DNA of 13,165 nt from Nostoc sp. GT001. GTDB taxonomy: Bacteria > Cyanobacteriota > Cyanobacteriia > Cyanobacteriales > Nostocaceae. Positions 6,781 through 12,652 of this stretch are shown one piece after another. Under the pieces are notes generated by a model that was given only the letters and a program-made list of their open reading frames with translations, was not told the origin of the DNA and did not search any database. The stretch spans positions 271,403 through 284,567 of the forward strand of contig NZ_JAUDRJ010000003.1 of assembly GCF_030382115.1 (NCBI RefSeq), in the 5' to 3' direction. The position numbers and the translations under genes were made by a program. The first letter of the stretch is position 1. Each line of letters begins with the position of its first letter.

Positions 6781-8247
6781 ATGACACCTCCAGAAAATCA
6801 AAACATCATCGAAGAAAGAAAAGAACTAATTAAAGAAGTTCTAGACGCTTACCCCGATAAAGCTAAGAAAAAACGGGAAAAGCACTTAAGTGTATACGAA
6901 GAAGGTAAGTCCGACTGCGGCGTTAAGTCTAACATCAAATCCCTTCCTGGGGTAATGACCGCTCGTGGTTGTGCTTACGCTGGTTCTAAAGGTGTGGTTT
7001 GGGGCCCTATTAAGGACATGATCCACATCAGCCACGGGCCTGTTGGTTGCGGTTACTGGTCTTGGTCTGGTCGTCGTAACTACTACATCGGTACCACAGG
7101 TATTGATACCTTTGGTACAATGCACTTCACCTCCGACTTCCAAGAAAGAGATATCGTGTTTGGTGGTGACAAGAAACTTGTCAAGCTAATCCAAGAACTT
7201 GATGTACTTTTCCCCCTCAACCGTGGTGTTTCCATTCAATCTGAATGCCCCATCGGTCTAATTGGGGATGACATCGAAGCTGTTGCTCGTAAGACATCCA
7301 AAGAAATTGGCAAGCCAGTAGTACCCGTTCGTTGCGAAGGCTTCCGTGGTGTTTCCCAATCTTTGGGACACCACATTGCGAACGACATGGTTCGTGACTG
7401 GGTATTCACCAGAGCAGACAAAGCGAAAAAAGACGGTACACTTCAGTTTGAAGGTACTCCCTATGATGTAGCCATCATTGGTGACTACAACATCGGTGGA
7501 GATGCTTGGGCTAGCCGCATCCTATTAGAAGAAATCGGCTTGCGCGTAGTCGCTCAGTGGTCAGGTGATGGCACCATCAACGAAATGTTGATGACCCCTA
7601 ATGTGAAGATGAACCTCATCCACTGTTACCGGTCGATGAACTACATCAGCCGTCACATGGAAGAAGCTTACGGTATACCCTGGCTTGAGTATAATTTCTT
7701 CGGCCCCACCAAGATTGCTGAATCTTTACGGGAAATCGCTTCCAAGTTTGACGAAACAATCCAAGCAAACGCTGAGAAAGTTATCGCCAAATATCAGCCA
7801 ACAATGGATGCGGTAGTTGCTAAGTACCGCCCCCGCTTGGAAGGTAAGACCGTTGCCATCATGGTTGGTGGTTTACGTCCTCGCCACGTTGTCCCAGCTT
7901 TCCAAGACTTGGGCATGAAGATGATTGGTACAGGTTATGAGTTCGCTCATAATGACGATTACAAACGTACCACTCACTACATCGAAAACGGCACCATCGT
8001 TTATGACGACGTTACCGCTTACGAATTCGAGGAATTTATCAAAGCGCTGAAGCCTGACCTAGTTGCTTCTGGTGTGAAAGAGAAGTACGTCTTCCAAAAG
8101 ATGGGTCTACCTTTCCGTCAAATGCACTCTTGGGATTACTCCGAACCTAGCGATCGCTCCTCAACATCATACAATGCAAGGTTTTTTAGTGGCGGTAGAA
8201 AAAAGCAGCCCATTTCTAGCCTAAATGCCAGTTGCAGGGTTATTTAG
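6781..8247 (+). CDS. nifD: NifD (MoFe protein alpha chain), 5' part interrupted by an excision element
   Basis: NifD with NifK forms the MoFe protein that reduces N2. Residues 1-454 are genuine NifD: P-cluster cysteines Cys64, Cys90 and Cys156, FeMo-co ligand Cys282 (IHCYRSMNY) and FeMo-co ligand His449 in QMHSWDYS. The reading frame then leaves the family. After GGATTACTCCG (8133-8143) the codons that should continue with GPYHGYDG-like sequence are replaced by an unrelated tail, from EPSDRSSTS to the stop at 8247. The missing normal C-terminus is about 40 residues. The 488-codon frame therefore has nearly normal length by chance but should not give a functional subunit until the element is excised. 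GAGG at 6771-6774 is a plausible ribosome-binding site. Confidence 0.96.
   Translation: MTPPENQNIIEERKELIKEVLDAYPDKAKKKREKHLSVYEEGKSDCGVKSNIKSLPGVMTARGCAYAGSKGVVWGPIKDMIHISHGPVGCGYWSWSGRRNYYIGTTGIDTFGTMHFTSDFQERDIVFGGDKKLVKLIQELDVLFPLNRGVSIQSECPIGLIGDDIEAVARKTSKEIGKPVVPVRCEGFRGVSQSLGHHIANDMVRDWVFTRADKAKKDGTLQFEGTPYDVAIIGDYNIGGDAWASRILLEEIGLRVVAQWSGDGTINEMLMTPNVKMNLIHCYRSMNYISRHMEEAYGIPWLEYNFFGPTKIAESLREIASKFDETIQANAEKVIAKYQPTMDAVVAKYRPRLEGKTVAIMVGGLRPRHVVPAFQDLGMKMIGTGYEFAHNDDYKRTTHYIENGTIVYDDVTAYEFEEFIKALKPDLVASGVKEKYVFQKMGLPFRQMHSWDYSEPSDRSSTSYNARFFSGGRKKQPISSLNASCRVI
8133..8143 (+). other. nifD element recombination core (att site)
   Basis: GGATTACTCCG is the 11-bp sequence directly repeated at both ends of the nifD element of Anabaena PCC 7120, where XisA recombines the copies during heterocyst development. 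It sits exactly where NifD homology ends, in the Trp-Asp-Tyr-Ser codons 451-454 plus the first base of codon 455. No second copy was seen in either orientation in the rest of the window, so the other end lies beyond 13165 or has been lost. Confidence 0.93.
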
Positions 8248-8568
8248 GAAGAATCTGTTTTCCTGCTTCAGACAGTATAACTCTTATGGAGTCTGGTTCT
8301 TAGATTTTGCTGGCATTTTGCTCAAAGAAAAACTGTAAAACAAAAGACTATTTTAAATGACGATTTTTTAGATTAAATGGTGCGATCGCTTTTACTTTAC
8401 AACAAGCTAGTAAATATTAGAGTAATTGTAGAAGATGCAATTCTCCCAACTTTTGTCTGACGTTAAATTGAACGACGGCAAATAATATTTAAAACTGCAC
8501 TACGATTTGTTAATCACCCGCTTTAATATACGGTTATGTTGCTTGCCACCGATAGAAGAGAACTAGAC
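8248..8568. other. Element border spacer without a gene
   Basis: This is a 321-nt AT-rich stretch between the chimeric nifD stop and the NYN gene stop. No credible reading frame was found on either strand. At 8379-8405 it holds a piece of the 66-bp repeat found at 9739-9870 (the GGTGCGATCGCTTTTACT portion), so the repeat family reaches close to the element border. Confidence 0.6.
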
Positions 8569-9123
8569 TCACATAGCCCAACGCTTGTTATTAATAAATG
8601 TTACCTTGTTATAAACAGATTCTAATGTTCGGTAAACTCCGTTATTTTCTGCAAATCTTTTCAATAAGCGATTGCAACCTAAATCCCAGCTTACTACCTC
8701 AATTTGCCAGCCATATTTGTGTGCCCGTTCCAACTGTTTAATAAAGCCTTGATCGTTATTGTAACCACTACCATCCCCTGTTAGAAGTACTATGACACCT
8801 GGTGGGTTTACATCAAGTACCTGATTAGCCATCTGAAGTTGGATGATTTCATCTACAGCGACTTCACCACCACTACTTTGCCCTCGTTCTTGCGTTTTAA
8901 CATTAATTCCTAAATTTTCAAATCTTTGCCACAGCAGATCACTATAAGGCGGAATAGAACCGCCAACAAAGGCATAATCCACTTTACGATTATCTACAAC
9001 AAAATCGAACAGATTGGAAAAGTGAATACGGAAGCTATTTTCATCGCTAGGTTCCTTTTGTTGGCAAACATTACGACCAACTAACCAAATATTTGAGTTA
9101 TCCCAAAAAATATGAATTGACAT
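8569..9123 (-). CDS. NYN-domain (PIN-like) putative nuclease
   Basis: This 184-residue protein has the signatures of a NYN domain, the PIN-like fold of the LabA/DUF88 group. These are an N-terminal FWDNSNIWL strand with acidic Asp8, a middle acidic position in VAVDEIIQLQM (Asp91), and the late motif LLTGDGSGYNNDQGF (Asp117, Asp124). Such proteins are predicted metal-dependent RNases; the substrate here is unknown. The domain fills nearly the whole protein, with a short C-terminal extension. It is the second gene of a likely pair, 52 nt downstream of the 125-residue helical protein at 9176-9553, and may be controlled by or act with it. No clear ribosome-binding site is seen, and the palindrome GCTAGCTAGC lies just upstream (9128-9137). 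The fold is a confident call; the biological role is not. Confidence 0.85.
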   Translation of the reverse strand: MSIHIFWDNSNIWLVGRNVCQQKEPSDENSFRIHFSNLFDFVVDNRKVDYAFVGGSIPPYSDLLWQRFENLGINVKTQERGQSSGGEVAVDEIIQLQMANQVLDVNPPGVIVLLTGDGSGYNNDQGFIKQLERAHKYGWQIEVVSWDLGCNRLLKRFAENNGVYRTLESVYNKVTFINNKRWAM

Positions 9124-9175
9124 ATATGCTAGCTAGCAATAAATAGGATGAATATAGGTAAACTGACGATCTATT

Positions 9176-9553
9176 TTAACTATCGGCTCTAACCGAATTG
9201 TTAGACTGCTGCATAACCATATTTTCTCTGGCATTTTCAGCAAGTTCCCTAACTCGAGAATAGAAGGCATCGTCAAAAAAAGTTTTATTATTGTCTAGAA
9301 AAGCCAAGCAAGAATTTAAAAGCTTTGCAGCTGTATCAAAATCTCTAATATTTGCGAAATCCATCGCAATATGCTCATAAAAGGTTATAATTCCGAACGG
9401 AGACATGCCTTTTTCAATCAATGATTGTTCTGCTGAGAAAGCTTCTTCTTTAGCTTCATCAAAATTACCTATACCAAGGTAAAAGCGAATCGCTGAAACT
9501 TTATTTACTAGTTTGTTTTTTTGCTGTTCATTTAGGGTTGTTTGCTGAGACAT
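9176..9553 (-). CDS. Small helical, TPR-like protein, partner of the NYN gene
   Basis: I do not recognise a named family. The 125 residues appear almost entirely helical. Two segments fit a degenerate TPR pattern: AIRFYLGIGNFDEAKEEAF (about 21-39) and HIAMDFANIRDFDTAAKLL (about 61-79), each with small residues at the expected turn and an F-D-x-A step. There is no signal peptide or membrane segment. The acidic N-terminal region and Ser/Asn-rich tail look disordered. It lies directly upstream of the NYN nuclease on the same strand, so the two are probably co-transcribed. A regulatory or inhibitory role, as in toxin-antitoxin pairs, is one inference; an adaptor for RNA substrates is another. Confidence 0.7.
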   Translation of the reverse strand: MSQQTTLNEQQKNKLVNKVSAIRFYLGIGNFDEAKEEAFSAEQSLIEKGMSPFGIITFYEHIAMDFANIRDFDTAAKLLNSCLAFLDNNKTFFDDAFYSRVRELAENARENMVMQQSNNSVRADS

Positions 9554-9907
9554 CTTGATTAGTTGTTATACCTCGTTTAACAATATCAAAATACCTTAAC
9601 CTCAACTTTATTTTATTGCGACCGAAATATTACTTAGACGTAAATTACATAAAATTTCATTTTTAAAAAGTTCCCGTAAAAATACCCTTAAACAAAATCA
9701 GCCTGCGATCGCCCCAATTCGACAAAACGCGACTTTATATTTAGAGATTGTGTGTGGGATGGACAAGAAGTAGACTGTTGGTGCGATCGCTTTTACTCAA
9801 CAACATTTAAGAATTGTGTGTTAGATGGACAAGAAGTAGACTGGTGGTGCGATCGCTCTCACTCGACAATAAACTAGGCGATGTCTACGACGGGCTGCGC
9901 CTACGCA
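9554..9907. repeat. Spacer holding a 66-bp tandem repeat and a dispersed repeat
   Basis: There is no gene in these 354 nt. They start with the AT-rich upstream region of the 125-residue gene (about 9554-9700), its likely promoter, then a GCGATCGC at about 9705. Two copies of a 66-bp unit follow (9739-9804 and 9805-9870), each containing GGACAAGAAGTAGACTG and ending with a GCGATCGC-centred segment. From 9878 to 9906 comes a short dispersed repeat beginning GCGATGTCTACGACGGGC. This composite forms the 3' flank of vapC and recurs at three other places in the window. Confidence 0.75.
9739..9870. repeat. 66-bp tandem direct repeat, two copies
   Basis: Units 9739-9804 and 9805-9870 align without gaps and differ at scattered positions. 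A diverged third copy of about 64 bp lies at 11876-11939 and fragments at about 10812-10850 and 8379-8405. The repeats abut with no spacers, so this is not a CRISPR array. Confidence 0.85.
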
Positions 9908-10336
9908 CTAAACTGTCCAATCTTCGATTAACAATCCGGGTACTTTGTTGAAATCTCGATGATTGCGTGTTAATAAAACTAATTTACGAGATAGTGCGAT
10001 CGCCGCAATCCGCGAATCCATTCTTGCAAGTTGAATGCGTTTAGCTTGTAATTGACTCAATGCAGTAGCAGCATCAGCATCAAATGACACAAGCGGTAGA
10101 ACCTTGAAATCATTTACAAGACGTACCATCATCTCATAACCCTTAACAACTTCACTATCGTTACGAGCGCGACTAATATATGTGTGGCTACCAAGAAGTT
10201 GTTCGTGAAATGTAACAATTGAAATTGCAAAATCTGATAGTGGATATTGAGCCATGCGGGTTGAAAGATTGATGTAATCTTGCCCCATCTGTCGCTGGAT
10301 AATACTTAAATGATCTGTATCCAACAAATATTTCAT
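9908..10336 (-). CDS. vapC: VapC-type PIN-domain toxin
   Basis: This 142-residue PIN-domain protein has the expected acidic active-site residues: Asp6 in LLDTDHLS, Glu45 in TFHEQLLG, Asp107 in RMDSRIAA, and the C-terminal LLTRNHRDF segment (Asn125, Asp128). VapC toxins are Mg2+-dependent ribonucleases, often cutting tRNA or rRNA loops, held inactive by the adjacent antitoxin. The start codon overlaps the stop of the upstream small gene as ATGA, the usual translational coupling of antitoxin and toxin. The last 31 codons and the downstream flank are repeated three more times to the right as orphan tails; this copy is the only complete one. GCGATCGC at 9996-10003 marks the end of the shared sequence. 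Confidence 0.9.
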   Translation of the reverse strand: MKYLLDTDHLSIIQRQMGQDYINLSTRMAQYPLSDFAISIVTFHEQLLGSHTYISRARNDSEVVKGYEMMVRLVNDFKVLPLVSFDADAATALSQLQAKRIQLARMDSRIAAIALSRKLVLLTRNHRDFNKVPGLLIEDWTV

Positions 10337-10548
10337 AGCTCATCCTGAATTTCGATTATTGGCTCGTCGCCTTGACGAATCGCACGTCCATAAGCGAGTA
10401 CCTCTTCAAACGCAGGCTCGTCTTTGAAGGAAGCTGTAATTTGTTGCAGCCAATTAGTTGGTTGAGAAGCCGATACTTGTTTTTGCAACTCCGTCACCGC
10501 CGCTTCGACAGCCGCGAGACGTTCTTCCAGAGAAACATTAGTTGACAT
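10333..10548 (-). CDS. Small coiled-coil antitoxin of the VapC pair
   Basis: This 71-residue protein is encoded immediately before vapC, with a 4-nt ATGA overlap. The N-terminal half (about 6-27, LEERLAAVEAAVTELQKQV) has heptad spacing typical of a coiled coil. The C-terminal half (AFEEVLAYGRAIRQGDEP) is likely to wrap the toxin active site, as in VapB-like antitoxins. No ribbon-helix-helix or AbrB-type DNA-binding domain is obvious, so autoregulation of the operon by this protein is uncertain. An AAGGGA lies 10-11 nt before the ATG. Function is inferred mainly from position and size. Confidence 0.75.
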   Translation of the reverse strand: MSTNVSLEERLAAVEAAVTELQKQVSASQPTNWLQQITASFKDEPAFEEVLAYGRAIRQGDEPIIEIQDEL

Positions 10549-10712
10549 TTGAGGTTTTCCCTTACTGCATCACGCCTATCTGAAGAATAACGAGTTAAAG
10601 TAAGGGGTGGCAACTTTCTCGAAGATAATGATGATTTAATTGCCTTTATGAGCGATCGCTCTCACTCGAGAATCAACTAGGCGATGTCTACGACGGGCTA
10701 TTCGGTGTCGCA

Positions 10713-10808
10713 TTAAACTGTTACTACCTCAATTAACAGTCCGGCTACTTTGCCCAAATCCCTATGATTGCGTGTTAATAAAACTAATTTACGAGAAAGT
10801 GCGATCGC
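10713..10808 (-). pseudogene. Orphan vapC 3' end, copy 1
   Basis: The minus strand reads AIALSRKLVLLTRNHRD, then LGKVAGLLIEVVTV and a stop. That corresponds to VapC residues 112-142 of the intact copy with five substitutions and the same stop position. It begins exactly at a GCGATCGC (10801-10808). It lacks the start codon and the catalytic Asp6, Glu45 and Asp107, so it cannot be an active toxin. Confidence 0.85.
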
Positions 10809-10901
10809 AGTAAAAGAAGTAGAGTGTTGTTGCGATCGCCCTCACTCGACTATAGACTAGGTGATGTCTGCGACGGGCTATTCGGTGTCGCATTAAACTG
10901 T

Positions 10902-10985
10902 CTAATCCTCAATTAACAATCCGGGTACTTTACTGAAATCCCGATGATTGCGCGTCAATAAAACTAATTTACGAGATAGTGCGAT
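10902..10985 (-). pseudogene. Orphan vapC 3' end, copy 2
   Basis: The minus strand reads IALSRKLVLLTRNHRD, then FSKVPGLLIED and a premature TAG in place of the Trp140 codon. It is nearly identical to the intact VapC tail. Homology stops at GCGAT (10981-10985), where an inverted copy of the dispersed repeat begins. Confidence 0.85.
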
Positions 10986-11013
10986 GCCGAATAGCTCGTT
11001 GTAGACATCGCAC
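10979..11013. repeat. Inverted repeat GTGCGATG...CATCGCAC
   Basis: GTGCGATG (10979-10986) and CATCGCAC (11006-11013) are perfect complements. The right half, 10986-11011, is an inverted copy of the dispersed flank repeat at 10681-10705 and 10861-10885. Repeat copy 2 is therefore bounded by the same sequence in opposite orientations. Confidence 0.7.
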
Positions 11014-11069
11014 TAACATTCTCCATCGTCCTACGTAGATAAATTTGCGAACTTGATTGATGATCGCTT

Positions 11070-11270
11070 CTATGCTTCGGCTTCAACACCTTGTTGTACT
11101 GCGGATTCTAAAACTTTTGTATGCTGCTCTTTGTAATGAATAAGATGGGGATATTGCTTCTGAAGTTCAATGTAGTAATCCACCAATTTATCAGGGTTAT
11201 GTCCATTTTCCTGAGATATTATGTGGCGAATTTTACGTATTTGGTTGATTGCTTCATCATTCTTCGTCAT
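11070..11270 (-). CDS. 66-residue putative antitoxin partner of the PIN toxin
   Basis: This is a short, charged, probably all-helical protein. The central segment KLVDYYIELQKQYPHLIHY resembles small proteins often found beside PIN toxins of this type; I know no formal family name. The gene follows the PIN gene and overlaps its 3' end by 14 nt in another frame. A GGAG, six bases before the ATG, lies inside the PIN coding sequence, pointing to coupled translation. The order is toxin first, the reverse of standard vapBC. An antitoxin role is inferred from context only. Confidence 0.7.
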   Translation of the reverse strand: MTKNDEAINQIRKIRHIISQENGHNPDKLVDYYIELQKQYPHLIHYKEQHTKVLESAVQQGVEAEA

Positions 11271-11742
11271 TTTGCGCTCCTATTAACTCTAATGGCGTAA
11301 CTAGTGTTGGAACGTATAACCCCAGCATAACGTTTAGCCGTCGAATATGCCCAAACTTGTTAGCATTTGCCAAGTGGCGACAATTCCAAGTCAATAGAAA
11401 ATCACATTTATGATACGAAGCCAGGGCAAGATGTAGTGCATCTCCAAGCGGATCGCTGGGCATCAGGTGTTGCTGAATATACACTTCAACGATTTCAGCA
11501 ATCGCAGATTCAATCGAGATAAATAACAAGCTACTAATCAGTTCTATTGCCTCGCTTTTTCCAGGAAAGTTACCTCGATTAAGTTCATCCAGCACCGCAA
11601 GACTAGTTACAAGCACATAGTTATCACTTGCATTGCTCCACCATTCTCGTGTCCACTGCCGCCGCGCCACCATATCAGGTTCAGTACGTGCTTCGTAATA
11701 AAAACTGGGAATGGATGTTTCAATGTAAACTTTTGGCTTCAT
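11257..11742 (-). CDS. PIN-domain protein, VapC-family putative toxin (second type)
   Basis: The 161 residues open with MKPKVYIETSIPSFYYE, the hallmark of a PIN subfamily in which Glu8 takes the place of the first aspartate. Other active-site candidates are Glu53 (AVLDELNRG), Asp101 (PLGDALHLALAS) and Asn120 (LLTWNCRHLAN). It is probably a Mg2+-dependent RNase. It is only distantly related to the VapC at 9908-10336, so this is an independent toxin, not a duplicate. The small gene at 11070-11270 overlaps its end and is the likely antitoxin. No good ribosome-binding site is visible before the ATG, so a weakly translated toxin is plausible. Vapc-tail repeats lie on both sides of the pair. Confidence 0.85.
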   Translation of the reverse strand: MKPKVYIETSIPSFYYEARTEPDMVARRQWTREWWSNASDNYVLVTSLAVLDELNRGNFPGKSEAIELISSLLFISIESAIAEIVEVYIQQHLMPSDPLGDALHLALASYHKCDFLLTWNCRHLANANKFGHIRRLNVMLGLYVPTLVTPLELIGAQNDEE

Positions 11743-12078
11743 TGCAGTAAGGAGCTACATAAATAAACGGCTTGACTATCTTTGGTAATTCCTGATACTC
11801 CAATATTACCGTCTTTAATTTAGCACCTAAGCGACAACGAATTGCCCGTCGTAGACATCGCCTTCACTCGATAACATTTAGAGATTGGTGTGAGATGGAT
11901 AAGAAGTAGACTGTTGGTGCGACTACATTCTTCGACAACCAGCTTGCGATGGCGTACCCGCCTTTTCCGGTGGCGATCGCGTGATTAGGGGATGCGATGT
12001 CTACGACGGGCTGCGCCTACGCATTAAATCGTTCAATCCTCAATTAACAATCCCGGTACTTTGCCAAAATCCCTTTAA
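11743..12078. repeat. Gene-free stretch with repeat copy 3
   Basis: After about 100 nt of upstream region of the PIN gene, this stretch holds an inverted piece of the dispersed repeat (11844-11862, complement of GGCGATGTCTACGACGGGC). A diverged 66-bp unit follows (11876-11939), then about 54 nt of other sequence with a GCGATCGC (11973-11980). Next come the dispersed repeat again in direct orientation (11994-12022) and a vapC tail (12033-12074). Confidence 0.7.
12033..12074 (-). pseudogene. Orphan vapC 3' end, copy 3 (14 codons)
   Basis: The minus strand reads RDFGKVPGLLIED and then TGA, again replacing the Trp140 codon by a stop. It is the shortest tail. It ends five bases from the stop codon of the 140-residue gene at 12079-12501, so that gene has been joined directly to the repeat. 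Confidence 0.8.
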
Positions 12079-12501
12079 TCAACAATGACAATCAATCGCA
12101 ACCACTATATTGTCTTGATATTGGCGTAAAAGACTTCGGAACTTTTCTAGCCATTCTTCATTGGATTTTCCTTCACGATCATGCCACTTTCCATCAGGCG
12201 TAACGATAGCGTATGAAACTAAGTCAGACATTAGGGCAGAGATAGGACGAATATTGTCTTCTGATTGCACAATATCTAGCCCGTATCGAAGTTGAAATTC
12301 TTCTGGGTTGAGATTGTAATGCTGTTCCTTACCCCAAATTAAGCCATCATACTGACCACCAATAGCAAATCCGTCACATTTTGCTTGCAAAGATGGATTA
12401 TCTTCATCGGTTTCAAAATATGGCAGCATCAATTCTTTAGCCTTTTTGCTTGGGTTTGCTTCTGTGCGATCAACAATCACAAGTGTTAGAAAATGGCTCA
12501 T
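12079..12501 (-). CDS. Uncharacterised 140-residue protein (MSHF-type N-terminus)
   Basis: I recognise no defined function. The protein begins MSHFLTLVIVDR, a start I associate with small proteins of unknown function in phage and bacterial genomes. It has a central segment FAIGGQYDGLIWG recalling the GGRW-G segment of such proteins. The C-terminal part has SYAIVTPDGKWHDREG, a Trp-containing helix, and ends VVAIDCHC. It looks like a compact soluble alpha/beta protein, with no signal peptide or membrane span. The reading frame is well populated with codons like its neighbours, supporting a real gene. It stands alone between a vapC tail and ppk2. Confidence 0.7.
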   Translation of the reverse strand: MSHFLTLVIVDRTEANPSKKAKELMLPYFETDEDNPSLQAKCDGFAIGGQYDGLIWGKEQHYNLNPEEFQLRYGLDIVQSEDNIRPISALMSDLVSYAIVTPDGKWHDREGKSNEEWLEKFRSLLRQYQDNIVVAIDCHC

Positions 12502-12652
12502 CTTTCAGTACGTTAAATTGTGGTTATCATTGTTCCAAAAAATACGTTATGAATCATTAGATTTAGCTTCTTGGGTGGTGATTCCCAAAATAGCCGAAAC
12601 TTTTTCTAGAGTAAAGTCGCTGTACTCCATAGTTTCGACTCAGGAATGTTGT
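12502..12652. other. Short spacer between the 140-residue gene and ppk2
   Basis: These 151 nt hold no recognised gene or strong hairpin. The plus-strand open frame crossing here (12446-12736) overlaps both real minus-strand genes and looks like chance. The promoter of the 140-residue gene should lie here unless it is read through from ppk2. Confidence 0.5.

Larger units (their letters stand above)
10549..11069. repeat. Gene-free stretch with two orphan vapC tails
   Basis: The first part (10549 to about 10650) is the probable promoter region of the antitoxin-vapC operon. The rest is two head-to-tail copies of the vapC 3' end with its flank: flank 10652-10712 plus tail 10713-10808, then flank 10812-10901 plus tail 10902-10985. 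They are followed by an inverted piece of the flank (10986-11011). No intact gene is present. Confidence 0.75.

Noticed and set aside
9739..9870. CRISPR array
   Set aside because: Only two contiguous 66-bp units without spacers, and no cas genes.
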